The position numbers were made by a program, and so were the translations under genes. DNA of 64,000 nt from an uncultured Acidovorax sp. (GTDB lineage: Bacteria; Pseudomonadota; Gammaproteobacteria; Burkholderiales; Burkholderiaceae_C), in NCBI GenBank assembly GCA_913774955.1, contig CAJYKV010000010.1, positions 123,298 through 187,297 of the forward strand, in the 5' to 3' direction. Each line of letters starts with the position of its first letter. The first letter of the stretch is position 1. Under the pieces are notes generated by a model. It was not told where the DNA came from and ran no database searches. It saw nothing but the letters and a program-made list of their open reading frames with translations. Shown one piece after another: positions 40,682 through 49,743 of the stretch.

Positions 40682-41649
40682 GCGGCGCGGCGCCGCGCTG
40701 CGCCCCCGCGGCCGTGCGCACCTACGCGATGGTGGAGCGCTCGCGCCACCTGGACTTCGACATCCGCGACCAGAGCGGCCGCGCACCGCTCACGCAGCCG
40801 CACAAGCACGAATACTTCCAGATCCAGGCCAACCTGGCGGGCGCCACGCAGCACCACGTGGGCGGCACCGTGCGCCCGTTCACGCCGGGCACGCTGAGCT
40901 TCGTGCTGCCCCACCGCATGCATCTGGTGCCGCACCCGCCCGGCACGCGCTGGCTGGTGGTGAACTTCAGCCAGCGCTTCCTCTGGCCCGACCTGCACGT
41001 GGACCCGCTCGATCTGGAGGACGTACCCCTGGCGCTCGCGCCCGAACTCGCCCCCTTCCAGTTCCAGGAGCACCTGGACTTCACCTTCGGCGGCGGGGAA
41101 TGGCCGGCCGTGCTGGCGCTGCTGGAGATGCTGCAGCACGAGAACACGGCACGGCGGCTGGCCTCGGCCGCGCGCATCCGCGGCGGCCTGCTGGAACTGC
41201 TGGCGCGCACCTGCCAGCGCTGGGAGGGCGAACTGCGCGCGCTGGCGGCCACGCAGGCGCAGCGCGGCAGCCGGCGCGCGGCGCTGGCGCGGGTGCTGCG
41301 CAACCTGCGCGGCGAGCTGGCGGGCGAGCCCACGCTCGCGAGCGCGGCCGAGGCGGCCTGCCTCTCGCCCAACTACCTCGCCCACCTCATCAAGAAGGAA
41401 ACCGGCCGCACCTTCACCGAGCTGCTCACCGAGCGCCGGCTGGCCCTGGCGCAGGAGCTGCTGCTGGCCACCGGCGAGCGCATCGGCGAGATCGCGCGGC
41501 GCTGCGGCTTCGCGGACGAGGCCTACTTCGCGCGGCGCTTCCGCCAGTGGCACGGACTGAGCCCGCGCGACTGGCGCACGGAGCGGCTGCGCGAGCTGCA
41601 GGGCGACGCCGGAGCCTCCCCCCCCGATCGCGTCCAAGTCTTGCGTTGA
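40678..41649 (+). CDS. AraC-family transcription regulator
   Basis: A 323-aa regulator with an N-terminal cupin-like sensor (HKHEYFQIQANLAGATQHHVGG) and a C-terminal double HTH: LASAAEAACLSPNYLAHLIKKE and IGEIARRCGFADEAYFARRFRQ (about residues 225-300). The ATG overlaps the HD-GYP stop. The downstream FAH-family gene may be a target; no operator could be identified. Confidence 0.9.
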   Translation: MSGAAPRCAPAAVRTYAMVERSRHLDFDIRDQSGRAPLTQPHKHEYFQIQANLAGATQHHVGGTVRPFTPGTLSFVLPHRMHLVPHPPGTRWLVVNFSQRFLWPDLHVDPLDLEDVPLALAPELAPFQFQEHLDFTFGGGEWPAVLALLEMLQHENTARRLASAARIRGGLLELLARTCQRWEGELRALAATQAQRGSRRAALARVLRNLRGELAGEPTLASAAEAACLSPNYLAHLIKKETGRTFTELLTERRLALAQELLLATGERIGEIARRCGFADEAYFARRFRQWHGLSPRDWRTERLRELQGDAGASPPDRVQVLR

Positions 41650-41744
41650 ATCGTCCGCATGGGCGCGCGGCGGCGCGCCTAGAGTGGCAGGACCGGCCCG
41701 CGAGAGGCCGCCCGCCATCCCATCCCGGACACAGGAGACATTCC

Positions 41745-42530
41745 ATGCAACGCAGAGACATCCTCATGAACACCACCGCCACCCTCGGCGGCGCCCTGGC
41801 CGCCGGCTGCGCCAGCGTCGCCGCCACGCCCGCCGCTCCCTCCCCCTTCACCCTGCCCGTGCCCGCGGTGCCGATCGCCGGCAGCGGCGAGGTCTTTCCC
41901 GTGCACCGCATCTACTGCATCGGCCGCAACTACGCGGCCCACGCCCGCGAGATGGGCTCCGACCCGACGCGCGAGCCTCCCTTCTTCTTCCAAAAGCCCA
42001 ACGATGCGATCCAGTTCGTGCCGCCTGGCCAGACCGTGGACCACCCCTACCCCGCCCTGACGCGCAACTACCACTACGAAGTGGAGCTGGTGGCGGCCCT
42101 GCACAGCGGCGGGCGCAACATCCCGGTCGACCAGGCGCTGCAGCACGTCTTCGGCTACGCCGTGGGCCTGGACATGACCCGCCGCGACCTGCAGGGCGAC
42201 ATGAAGGACCAGAAGAAGCCCTGGGAGATCGGCAAGAGCTTCGACCTCTCCGCGCCCATCGGCCCGATCCACCGCGTGGCGCGCACGGGCCACTTCCCGC
42301 GGGGCGCGATCACCCTGGCGGTGAACGGCATGGTGAAGCAGAAGGCCGACCTCGACCAGATGATCTGGAGCGTGGCCGAGCAGATCGCCAAGCTCTCCGA
42401 AGCCTTCGAGCTGAAGGCAGGCGACCTGATCTACAGCGGCACGCCCGAGAACGTGGGCGCCGTGGTGAAGGGGGACGTGATGGTGGCGCACATCGACGGG
42501 CTGCCGGATCTGGCGCTGAAGGTGGTGTGA
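41745..42530 (+). CDS. Fumarylacetoacetate-hydrolase-family protein with export/lipoprotein signal
   Basis: A 261-aa protein. The first 25 residues, MQRRDILMNTTATLGGALAAGC, look like a Tat-like or lipoprotein signal (twin Arg, then a lipobox-like LAAGC). The rest is a FAH domain resembling fumarylpyruvate hydrolase: YCIGRNYAAHAREMG, FFQKPNDAI, the metal-binding YHYEVELVAAL and GYAVGLDMTRRDLQ. FAH enzymes are normally cytosolic, so the signal is odd. ATG 41745 follows ACAGGAGACA; an ATG at 41766 would remove the twin Arg but keep the lipobox. Confidence 0.82.
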   Translation: MQRRDILMNTTATLGGALAAGCASVAATPAAPSPFTLPVPAVPIAGSGEVFPVHRIYCIGRNYAAHAREMGSDPTREPPFFFQKPNDAIQFVPPGQTVDHPYPALTRNYHYEVELVAALHSGGRNIPVDQALQHVFGYAVGLDMTRRDLQGDMKDQKKPWEIGKSFDLSAPIGPIHRVARTGHFPRGAITLAVNGMVKQKADLDQMIWSVAEQIAKLSEAFELKAGDLIYSGTPENVGAVVKGDVMVAHIDGLPDLALKVV

Positions 42531-42571
42531 GCCTGCACAGGCCCTTGGGTCCTTGTGGCATGCTTGGGCCG

Positions 42572-42901
42572 ATGCGCGATCGACTGATCTGCGGAGGCGC
42601 CATGCTGTGCTTCGGGTTGTTGCCTGGAGGCTTGGCGGGCCTGATGGGGCTTTGGCTGTCCACACCTCCCCGCTTCCACCTCGTCGTGCTGGGCACCACG
42701 CTGACGCTGTTCTTCCCGATGGGCTTCGTGCTGCGGGAGCGGGCAGCGGACTTCGCTGCAACCTGCCTGCATGCCCTTGTTTTGATGGTCGTAGCTCCTG
42801 GCGGCGGCGAGCCGGAATCCGGCGCATTTTCCCGGCACTGGTGCTTGGCCGCCCTCCTGTGCTGGATTGCCTTGGTTGCCCTTTTGCTGCTTCGCTGTTG
42901 A
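42572..42901 (+). CDS. Small membrane protein of unknown function
   Basis: A 109-aa hydrophobic protein with four likely membrane segments (about residues 5-28, 36-56, 66-80 and 92-108). It is not recognised. Cys content is unusually high for the region and base use is less GC-rich than its neighbours. No ribosome site is clear for ATG 42572; ATG 42560 would add MLGP. It lies between the FAH gene and queA. Confidence 0.5.
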   Translation: MRDRLICGGAMLCFGLLPGGLAGLMGLWLSTPPRFHLVVLGTTLTLFFPMGFVLRERAADFAATCLHALVLMVVAPGGGEPESGAFSRHWCLAALLCWIALVALLLLRC

Positions 42902-43006
42902 GCGTCCATGGCATACCCGCATGCCGTGGGAGAATTGGGGGCTTTGCGACCTCCCGGCCGCTCATCTCCCTCTCCTTGGAACGGGCCCGTCCGGCCCTCA
43001 AGCCCC

Positions 43007-44116
43007 ATGTCCGCCAGCCAGCCACCCCGCGCCTTCACCCTCAGCGATTTCGACTTCTCGCTGCCCCCCGAACTCATCGCCCAGCACCCCGCGCCCGAGC
43101 GCAGCGCCTCGCGCCTGCTCGATGGCCGTGCGGATGCACCCGTGGACCGCATCTTCCGCGAGCTGCCGGACCTGCTGCAGCCGGGCGATCTGCTGGTGTT
43201 CAACGACACGCGCGTGGTCAAGGCCCGCGTGTTCGGCGAGAAGGCCAGCGGCGGCAAGGTGGAGCTGCTGATCGAGCGCGTGCTGGTGGGCCCGGAGGGC
43301 GAGGCCGGCGACGAGGTGGTCGCGCACATGAAGGTGAGCAAGAAGCCCGCCGTGGGTGCCACGCTCCACATGGCCGGCGGCCCAGCGGGCGGCGGCTTCG
43401 GCGCGACGCTGCTGGGCCGGTGGCCCGACGAGGACGGCCCGCTGTTCCGGTTCGCGCTGTCGAGTCCCGACGGCGCGGGCCCGCACGCACTGATGGAGCG
43501 CCACGGCCACATGCCGCTGCCGCCCTACATCGAGCGCCACCAGGACGGCGGCGGCGATCCCGATGCGGCCGAGGACGCCGAGCGCTACCAGACGGTGTTC
43601 GCGCGCGCGCCGGGCGCGGTGGCGGCGCCCACGGCGGCGCTGCATTTCGACGAAGGGGTGCTGGCGGCGCTGGCGGCGCGCGGCGTGGAGCGCGCGAGCG
43701 TCACGCTGCACGTGGGCGCCGGCACCTTCCAGCCCGTGAAGACCGAGAGCCTCGCGGACCACCGCATGCACAGCGAATGGTACGAAGTGCCGCTGTCCAC
43801 GCTCGCGGCGCTGGAGCGTTGCCGGCAGCGCGGAGGCCGCGTGGTGGCCGTGGGCACGACGACGGTGCGCACGCTCGAATCCTGGGCGCGCAGCGGGCAG
43901 GCCACGGGCGATACCGACATCTTCATCACGCCGGGCTTCGCGTTCCAGGTGGTGGATCTGCTGGTCACCAACTTCCACCTGCCCAAGAGCACGCTGATGA
44001 TGCTGATCAGCGCTTTCACCGGCTACGACCACGCGATGGATCTGTACCGGCACGCGATCGCCCGGCGCTACCGGTTCTTCAGCTACGGCGACGCGATGCT
44101 GCTGTCGCGCCGCTGA
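43007..44116 (+). CDS. queA: S-adenosylmethionine:tRNA ribosyltransferase-isomerase
   Basis: A 369-aa queuosine-synthesis enzyme that converts preQ1 in tRNA to epoxyqueuosine. It shows [35 protein letters not shown], the conserved [25 protein letters not shown] and the [15 protein letters not shown] end. ATG 43007 has a weak ribosome site. Length is standard apart from a Gly/Pro-rich insertion near residues 125-150. Confidence 0.97.
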   Translation: MSASQPPRAFTLSDFDFSLPPELIAQHPAPERSASRLLDGRADAPVDRIFRELPDLLQPGDLLVFNDTRVVKARVFGEKASGGKVELLIERVLVGPEGEAGDEVVAHMKVSKKPAVGATLHMAGGPAGGGFGATLLGRWPDEDGPLFRFALSSPDGAGPHALMERHGHMPLPPYIERHQDGGGDPDAAEDAERYQTVFARAPGAVAAPTAALHFDEGVLAALAARGVERASVTLHVGAGTFQPVKTESLADHRMHSEWYEVPLSTLAALERCRQRGGRVVAVGTTTVRTLESWARSGQATGDTDIFITPGFAFQVVDLLVTNFHLPKSTLMMLISAFTGYDHAMDLYRHAIARRYRFFSYGDAMLLSRR

Positions 44117-44181
44117 CGCGGGCTCGCCGCGCTCCGGCGGCGGCGCCCACCGATCCCTGGTGGCCGCCGCCGCAGGGGGCG

Positions 44182-44667
44182 TCAGTCCCGGGCTTCCGGA
44201 TAGCGGAACTCCGGATGGGACTCGTAGAGCCCGCGGGCCACTTCCCGGTCGTCCAGCACGCCCCTGTCATCGACGTGGGAGAGATGGCGGTGCGCCCTGT
44301 TCACGACGCGGTAGGTCTCGGCGGCCGCCTCGTACGGGTCCGAATGCGGGGTGCCGGTGATGCGACCCTGGAGCACGCCCTGCTCCATGCCCAGCCGGTA
44401 CCGGTCGTAATCGGTGGCCGCGCGGGCCCGCTCCAGCGACTGCCGGTCCCGGGGAGGAATCAGGCTGGACGTCTCGTGCTGCAGGACACTGTCGATCCGG
44501 GAACGGTTGAGCGAGAGCGCCTGCAGGCTGCTGTCGAGCTCGTGCAGCAATGCGCTCCTGTCCGGGCTGGTGGAGCGCTGCGTTTCCCGGGACTGCTGCG
44601 CCCGCTCATGTTCCTGCGCGCGCGACGCGCGGCTGCTGCTGCCGGAACCGATGAAACATCTTCTCAT
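44182..44667 (-). CDS. Unknown 161-aa protein, candidate type III effector in the HrpX regulon
   Basis: I do not recognise the family. Eleven of the first 50 residues are Ser and the N-terminus is polar with no signal peptide (MRRCFIGSGSSSRASRAQ), as in type III secreted proteins. The rest is helical and charged (SALLHELDSSLQALSLNRSR; PYEAAAETYRVVNRAHRHL). A perfect PIP box with a -10 at 30 bases lies upstream (44776-44836). No ribosome site is clear; no other start fits the frame. Downstream of queA (convergent). Confidence 0.7.
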   Translation of the reverse strand: MRRCFIGSGSSSRASRAQEHERAQQSRETQRSTSPDRSALLHELDSSLQALSLNRSRIDSVLQHETSSLIPPRDRQSLERARAATDYDRYRLGMEQGVLQGRITGTPHSDPYEAAAETYRVVNRAHRHLSHVDDRGVLDDREVARGLYESHPEFRYPEARD

Positions 44668-44775
44668 GGTAGTGAACGTGTTGTAAGGGGGTTGGAGGGG
44701 AATGCCGGGCCCGGCTCCACGCGATGGAGCGCATGCACCGGCATCCGCTGGTTCCGCATTGCGGATGTGGATGCC

Positions 44776-44836
44776 ATGGTGCGCGCGCTGCCGTTTCCGC
44801 GCAGGGCTCGTGCGAACCCCTCCTCTGCGGTGCGAA
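44776..44836 (-). promoter_or_regulatory. PIP-box promoter for the 161-aa gene
   Basis: On the minus strand TTCGC (44836-44832), 15 bases, TTCGC (44816-44812) form a perfect plant-inducible-promoter box. A -10 CACCAT (44781-44776), matching YANNNT, follows after 30 bases. Transcription would start about 100 bases before the ATG. Confidence 0.8.
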
Positions 44837-44876
44837 GCGTCGCCCGCGCTCCTGCCCCTCGCCCCCTCCCCTCGGC

Positions 44877-46493
44877 TCAGTACGCGGCGGCGTGCCCGTC
44901 CTTGCGCGGGTCCGAGCCCGCCGCATAGGCGCCGCTGTCCAGCCGCAGCACCAGCTGGGCGCCGCCGAACGCGAAGACGCCATCGCCCGCCTCCACCGCC
45001 ACCTCGTGCCCGCGCGCGCGCAGCGCCTCGACCACGGCGGGATCGAATGCCGGCTCCACGGCCACGCCGCGGCCGCCCGTCACGCGCCAGCGCGGCGCAT
45101 CGGCGGCGGCCTGCGGGTTCTGACCGTAGCGCAGCACGCGCAGCGCCATCTGCACATGGCCCTGCGACTGCATCGGCCCGCCCATGACGCCGAAGGCCAT
45201 GCGCGGCGCGCCGTCGGCATCCATGGCGAAGGCCGGAATGATGGTGTGCGAGGGGCGCTTGCGCGGCGCCACCTCGTTCGCATGGCCGGCCTCGGCGGTG
45301 AAGCAGTGGCCGCGGTTCTGCAGGCTGATGCCCGTGCCCGGCACCACCACGCCCGAGCCGAAGCCCATGTAGTTGGACTGGATGAAGGACACCATCATGC
45401 CGCTCTCGTCGGCCGCGGCGAGGTACACGGTGCCGCCCGCGCGCGGCGTGCCGTGGCCGGGATCGCCCGCGCGGCCCGGGTCGATGAGCGCGGCGCGCTC
45501 GCGCACGTAGGCGTCGGACAGCAGGTCGCGGGCGGCCACGCGCATGGCGTCCGCGTCGGCGTTGTGGCGGTACAGGTCGGCCAGCGCGAGCTTCATCGCC
45601 TCGATGCTCGCGTGCACTGTGTCCACGTGGTCCACGGGCTGCGCGCCGATGCCGTGCGCATCCAGCATGCCGAGCGCCATCAGCGCCGCGATGCCCTGGC
45701 CGTTGGGCGGGATCTCGTGGATGACCGCATCGCCGAAACGCCGGCTCACGGTGCCCACCCAGTCGGCCTGGTGGGCGGCGAGGTCCTCCTCGGTCATCGC
45801 GCCGCCGTTCGCGCGGGAATGCGCGGCCATCTGCCGCGCCAGCTCGCCCCGGTAGAAGTCTTCGCCCTCGGTGGCGGCAATGCGCTCCAGGGTGCGGGCA
45901 TGGGCCTCGCTGCGGAAGATTTCGCCGGCGCGCGGCGTGCGGCCGCCGGGCATGAAGCATTCGGCGAAGCCCGGCTGCCCGCCCAGCTTGGCGGCACCCA
46001 GCGCCCATTGCCGCGCGATGGTGGGCGATACGGGGAAGCCGCCGCGCGCGTAATCGATGGCCGGCTGCGCGAGCTGCGCGAAAGGCAGGCGGCCGAAGCG
46101 CCGCGAGAGCGCCACCCAGCCCGAGACGGCGCCCGGCACCGTCACGGCGTTCCAGCCCGTTTCAGGGATGCCGCCGCGCTCGGCGAAGTAGCCGGGCGTC
46201 CAGGCCGCGGGGGCCCGCCCGGAGGCGTTCAGGCCATGCAGCTCCTGGCCGTCCCACACGATGGCGAATGCGTCGCTGCCGATGCCGCAGCCCGTCGGCT
46301 CGACCACGGTGAGCACCATCGCCGCCGCAAGGGCCGCGTCCACCGCGTTGCCGCCGGCCTGCAGCATCCGCAGCCCGGCCTGGGCGGCCAGGGGCTGCGA
46401 GGTGGACACGACGTTCCGGCCCATGACCGCGCTGCGGTGCGAAGCGTAGGGCAGGTTCCAGTCGATGGCGTGTTCGCCGCGGGGTGCTGTCAT
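44877..46493 (-). CDS. Gamma-glutamyltransferase family protein, cytoplasmic type
   Basis: A 538-aa Ntn-hydrolase with no signal peptide. The N-terminal VSTSQPLAAQAGLRMLQAGGNAVDAALAAA block is the GGT family start. The self-cleavage region GGTVYLAAADESGMMVSF provides the nucleophile Thr, and GSGVVVPGTGISLQNRGHCF follows. Such proteins hydrolyse or transfer gamma-glutamyl groups, but relatives act on other amides too. AAGGAG precedes ATG 46493. It is flanked by two PIP-box genes but has no box of its own that I could find. Confidence 0.88.
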   Translation of the reverse strand: MTAPRGEHAIDWNLPYASHRSAVMGRNVVSTSQPLAAQAGLRMLQAGGNAVDAALAAAMVLTVVEPTGCGIGSDAFAIVWDGQELHGLNASGRAPAAWTPGYFAERGGIPETGWNAVTVPGAVSGWVALSRRFGRLPFAQLAQPAIDYARGGFPVSPTIARQWALGAAKLGGQPGFAECFMPGGRTPRAGEIFRSEAHARTLERIAATEGEDFYRGELARQMAAHSRANGGAMTEEDLAAHQADWVGTVSRRFGDAVIHEIPPNGQGIAALMALGMLDAHGIGAQPVDHVDTVHASIEAMKLALADLYRHNADADAMRVAARDLLSDAYVRERAALIDPGRAGDPGHGTPRAGGTVYLAAADESGMMVSFIQSNYMGFGSGVVVPGTGISLQNRGHCFTAEAGHANEVAPRKRPSHTIIPAFAMDADGAPRMAFGVMGGPMQSQGHVQMALRVLRYGQNPQAAADAPRWRVTGGRGVAVEPAFDPAVVEALRARGHEVAVEAGDGVFAFGGAQLVLRLDSGAYAAGSDPRKDGHAAAY

Positions 46494-46583
46494 GCGTTGT
46501 CTCCTTCATGTTCGGATGGAAACGGCATTCTTGCAGGTGCGGCGCGAAGGGGCGCCCCCGGCCGGAAAGCCCCGGCGGCCGCG

Positions 46584-48815
46584 TCAGCCCCGCGCCATGC
46601 GCTCCTGCAGCTGCTGCAGCGCCCGGGCGTCCAGGGGACCGCGGTGCACGCTGTCCAGGGCGTCGTTCAGCAGCTCCCAGGTGCGGCCCCTTCCCCGCTG
46701 CTCCGCGTTCTTCACGTGGATGGCGTCCAGGTCGTCGAAGGCGATGCTGCGGCAGGCCTCGGCCGTGACCGGCTGCCGGGTGTGCAGGTGCACGTAGAGC
46801 GGCGGCGCGGGCTGGCCGTTCGCGAGCGTGCCCGGCCGCAGCTCCACTTCGAAGAGCGTGCCGCGCCGTCCGTCGGCGTCGCCCTGGGCGGGCAGCCGCC
46901 GCGGCGCCCCGACCCGCACGCTGCGACCCTGCGGGTCGGAATCCATCAGGCGCTGCAGGTGCCTGAGCCGCGGGTGCGGGTAGGTCCTGGTCCGGTCCAG
47001 TTCGAGGGCATCGATCTGCGCATGCAGCCGCCGCAGCGGCTGGATGCGTTCCTGGTCGATCTTCCGCAGGAGTTCCTTCGCCTCCGCCCCGCCGGCCCCG
47101 CCCGCCCCACCCGGCCGCGACTGCAGTTGCTCGTGCAGGCCGGCCCAGCGGCCCACATGGCCGCACCAGCCGTCGAGCGCCAGCCGCATCTGCCTGCCGG
47201 CTTCGAGCGGATCGCTGCCCGCGTCGCGGTAGGCCTGCAGCACCGACGTGTCCTTGCCGATCGAGCTGCCCAGCGCGATCACGTCCTCCAGCCGGACCAC
47301 GGCGGCCTCCGGGGGGCGCCGGTAGGCGGCCAGGCGATCGCGCGCCAGTTCCAGCACCGCCGCCCGCGCGGGCTCCGGCGCACCGGAAGAAGCAGAGGAC
47401 GAGGAGGCGGAGGGCCGGCTGCCGCCGGACGGGGCCTGGCGCTGGCGGGACGGAGCGGCGGCGACGTCTTCGGCCTGCCGGCCAGTGCGTGGCGGGGCGG
47501 CCGAGCGCGCGGGCACACCGGGCGCCGTGCCCCGGGCGGCGGGGCCCTGTTCCCCGCGTTCCGGACTGCTCTCCGGACTGCGCGCCGCCGCCTCCAGCCC
47601 CACGGGAACACCGAGGTAGGTGGTGCCGTGCACGTGCCGGGCCACGGACCGCGGCAATTTGTAGGCACCGAGGGCGTCTTCCATCTCGCTGGCGATGCGC
47701 GCGACGGCGTGCAGGATGTGCGGCGCCAGGCGCACCGTCGCGGCGGACGGATCATCGCCCGCGCCGGCGAACTGTGCGCCCGCCACCTCCACGAAGTTCC
47801 GCGCAGCACCCAGCAGCGCGTCCAGCCGGCCCTGCAGCTGCACCACCTTCTCCGGCGATGCGGGTGCGCGCGCATCCAGCAGCACGTCCAACACGGCCAG
47901 CAGCTCCTCCTGGTCGGCGGTGCGGGCCTTCAGTGCGCCGAGGGCGCTTTCGGCCGGTGTGGCTTTCAGTTCCGGCGCCATGCCGAGGCGCTGGATGCAC
48001 AGCCGGATGCCGTCCAGGTGCCGCTCGATACGCTTCAGCCGCATCTCGGTGAGGCTGACCACGGCTTCCCGCAGGCACTGGGCCATGCCCTCGCTGGCCT
48101 TGAGGTCCGGCCTGGCACCCAGGAGCCGGATCGACGACGACGCGGCGTGCATGCAGGGATCGAGCTGCGCCAGGGTGCCGTCCAGGCCCTTCAGGTACTC
48201 GACGAGTTCATGGTCGAACTCCGGCGCCATCTCCCTGCGTGCCGCCTCGGCCGCTTGCATGCGCCGTTGGAGCTTGCCCCCGGCATCCCGGACATCGAAG
48301 GTATCGATCAGCACGCCGGCCAGGTCGCCGGCCAGAACCGCCTGCTTCTGCGGCAGATACCGTTGCGCCGTCTCGCCCTGCACGCTGTGGAGCTGGTGGA
48401 TGTTCAGGTGGGGAATGGCCTCCAGCGCGCGCCGGGCGGCCTTCAGCGCACCGGGCAGCATGCGCGTGGTGACGTCCTGGGTCACCTTCGGATCGGACAT
48501 GAGTTTCTCGAACTTCTGGAAATAGGTCATGACCTCGTCGACCGCCGCGCCCGCCACCCTGTCGCTCATGGGCGGTTGCCAGTCGCGCGCCCGCACGGGA
48601 AGGGCCGCCCTCGGGGGCGATGGCTGCGTACCCGGCGATGGCGGAGCCCCAGCCGCCGGTGGGCGCGGGGCGATGGGCGCGAAGGGGCTGCCTCGCGGCG
48701 GCGGTGCGCTGCCGCGCCGGATGTTTTCAGGTCCGGCAGCGCCGGGAGCCGCCGGCCGCACGGAGGCGCCGCCGCGCGGGGCACGGTGGCCGCGGTTCAC
48801 GTTTCGTGTATCCAT
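46584..48815 (-). CDS. XopP/HLK-like candidate type III effector
   Basis: A 743-aa protein with no signal peptide or membrane segment. The first 80 residues are Pro/Arg/Gly/Ala-rich and disordered. The middle (90-400) is helical and the 400-480 region is Ser/Pro-rich. The C-terminal part, with VELRPGTLANGQPAPPLYVHLHTRQ and a conserved-looking CRSIAFDDLDAIHVKN block, recalls Xanthomonas XopP and Ralstonia HLK effectors; this is from memory and needs a search. A perfect PIP box precedes it. ATG 48815 (MDTRNVNRGHR) gives the best fit. Between the GGT gene and ung. Confidence 0.6.
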   Translation of the reverse strand: MDTRNVNRGHRAPRGGASVRPAAPGAAGPENIRRGSAPPPRGSPFAPIAPRPPAAGAPPSPGTQPSPPRAALPVRARDWQPPMSDRVAGAAVDEVMTYFQKFEKLMSDPKVTQDVTTRMLPGALKAARRALEAIPHLNIHQLHSVQGETAQRYLPQKQAVLAGDLAGVLIDTFDVRDAGGKLQRRMQAAEAARREMAPEFDHELVEYLKGLDGTLAQLDPCMHAASSSIRLLGARPDLKASEGMAQCLREAVVSLTEMRLKRIERHLDGIRLCIQRLGMAPELKATPAESALGALKARTADQEELLAVLDVLLDARAPASPEKVVQLQGRLDALLGAARNFVEVAGAQFAGAGDDPSAATVRLAPHILHAVARIASEMEDALGAYKLPRSVARHVHGTTYLGVPVGLEAAARSPESSPERGEQGPAARGTAPGVPARSAAPPRTGRQAEDVAAAPSRQRQAPSGGSRPSASSSSASSGAPEPARAAVLELARDRLAAYRRPPEAAVVRLEDVIALGSSIGKDTSVLQAYRDAGSDPLEAGRQMRLALDGWCGHVGRWAGLHEQLQSRPGGAGGAGGAEAKELLRKIDQERIQPLRRLHAQIDALELDRTRTYPHPRLRHLQRLMDSDPQGRSVRVGAPRRLPAQGDADGRRGTLFEVELRPGTLANGQPAPPLYVHLHTRQPVTAEACRSIAFDDLDAIHVKNAEQRGRGRTWELLNDALDSVHRGPLDARALQQLQERMARG

Positions 48816-48890
48816 GGGTTCCGCCTGACGGGTGGGTCCGCGATGGCGGGCCGCGCGAACCTGCACGGCGACCGCCACCCGGCAGGGCCC

Positions 48891-48951
48891 ATGCTGCGCC
48901 GCCGCAAGCGGCAGGGCCGCGGAGGCGCGAAGCCCCCCGCCGCCGCGCGAA
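48891..48951 (-). promoter_or_regulatory. PIP-box promoter for the XopP-like gene
   Basis: On the minus strand TTCGC (48951-48947), 15 bases, TTCGC (48931-48927), then CAGCAT (48896-48891) after 30 bases as the YANNNT -10. The box, spacing and orientation all fit the HrpX/HrpB consensus. The start codon follows about 76 bases on. Confidence 0.85.
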
Positions 48952-49000
48952 CCGGTCGCTGCGCCGGCCCGGCGGGCGGCCGTCCGCGGGCGTCGGCCCG

Positions 49001-49729
49001 CTACTTCGCCGCCTGCTGTTCGCGGAACTCGCGCGCCCGGCCGAAGTGGCCGCAGCCGATGAACGGCACGGGCGGCCGCAGCGCCGAGAGGGGTGACGGA
49101 TGGTTGGCCGTCAGCACCAGGTGCCGGTCGGCATCGATCAGCGGCCGCTTCGACTGCGCGTGGGAGCCCCAGAGCATGAAGACCGCGGGCCGGTCGCCCT
49201 CGCCCACCTTGCGGATCACCGCATCGGTGAGCTGCTCCCAGCCCTTGCCCGCATGGCTGGCGGGCTGGGCCTCTTCCACGGTGAGGCAGGTGTTGAGCAG
49301 CAGCACGCCGTTCTTCGCCCATTTGACGAGGCTGCCGCCTGGCTCGGGCCAGGCGGGAAAAGGCTGCCCCAGATCACGCTGCAGCTCCTTGAAGATGTTG
49401 CGCAGCGAGGGCGGCAGCTGCACGCCGGGCGCGACCGAGAAGGCCAGGCCTTCGGCCTGCCCGCGGCCGTGGTACGGGTCCTGCCCCAGGATGACCACCC
49501 GCACCGACTCGGGCGGCGTGAGCTCCAGCGCGCGCAGCGGCCGCGGCGGGAAGATCACCGCGCCCGCTTCCAGGCGCTGGCGCAAAAACAGCAGCAGCGC
49601 CTGCCCGCGCGCGCCCGCGAAGAAGTCATCGACCAGCGGCTGCCAGCCGGGCGCCACCGGCCAGTCGGCCGGGTCAGCGCTCTGCAGTTGCGAAGGCGGG
49701 GCGGAAGGGTCGTGCGCGGAAGGGGGCAT
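49001..49729 (-). CDS. ung: Uracil-DNA glycosylase
   Basis: A 242-aa family 1 enzyme: the catalytic water-activating motif [20 protein letters not shown], the [11 protein letters not shown] region, and the minor-groove loop [11 protein letters not shown]. It removes uracil from DNA. The first 25 residues are a non-conserved extension. ATG 49727-49729 follows the trpC stop by 14 bases, so it may be read from the trp transcript. Confidence 0.97.
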   Translation of the reverse strand: MPPSAHDPSAPPSQLQSADPADWPVAPGWQPLVDDFFAGARGQALLLFLRQRLEAGAVIFPPRPLRALELTPPESVRVVILGQDPYHGRGQAEGLAFSVAPGVQLPPSLRNIFKELQRDLGQPFPAWPEPGGSLVKWAKNGVLLLNTCLTVEEAQPASHAGKGWEQLTDAVIRKVGEGDRPAVFMLWGSHAQSKRPLIDADRHLVLTANHPSPLSALRPPVPFIGCGHFGRAREFREQQAAK

Positions 49730-49743
49730 AGTGGGTGGAAGAG

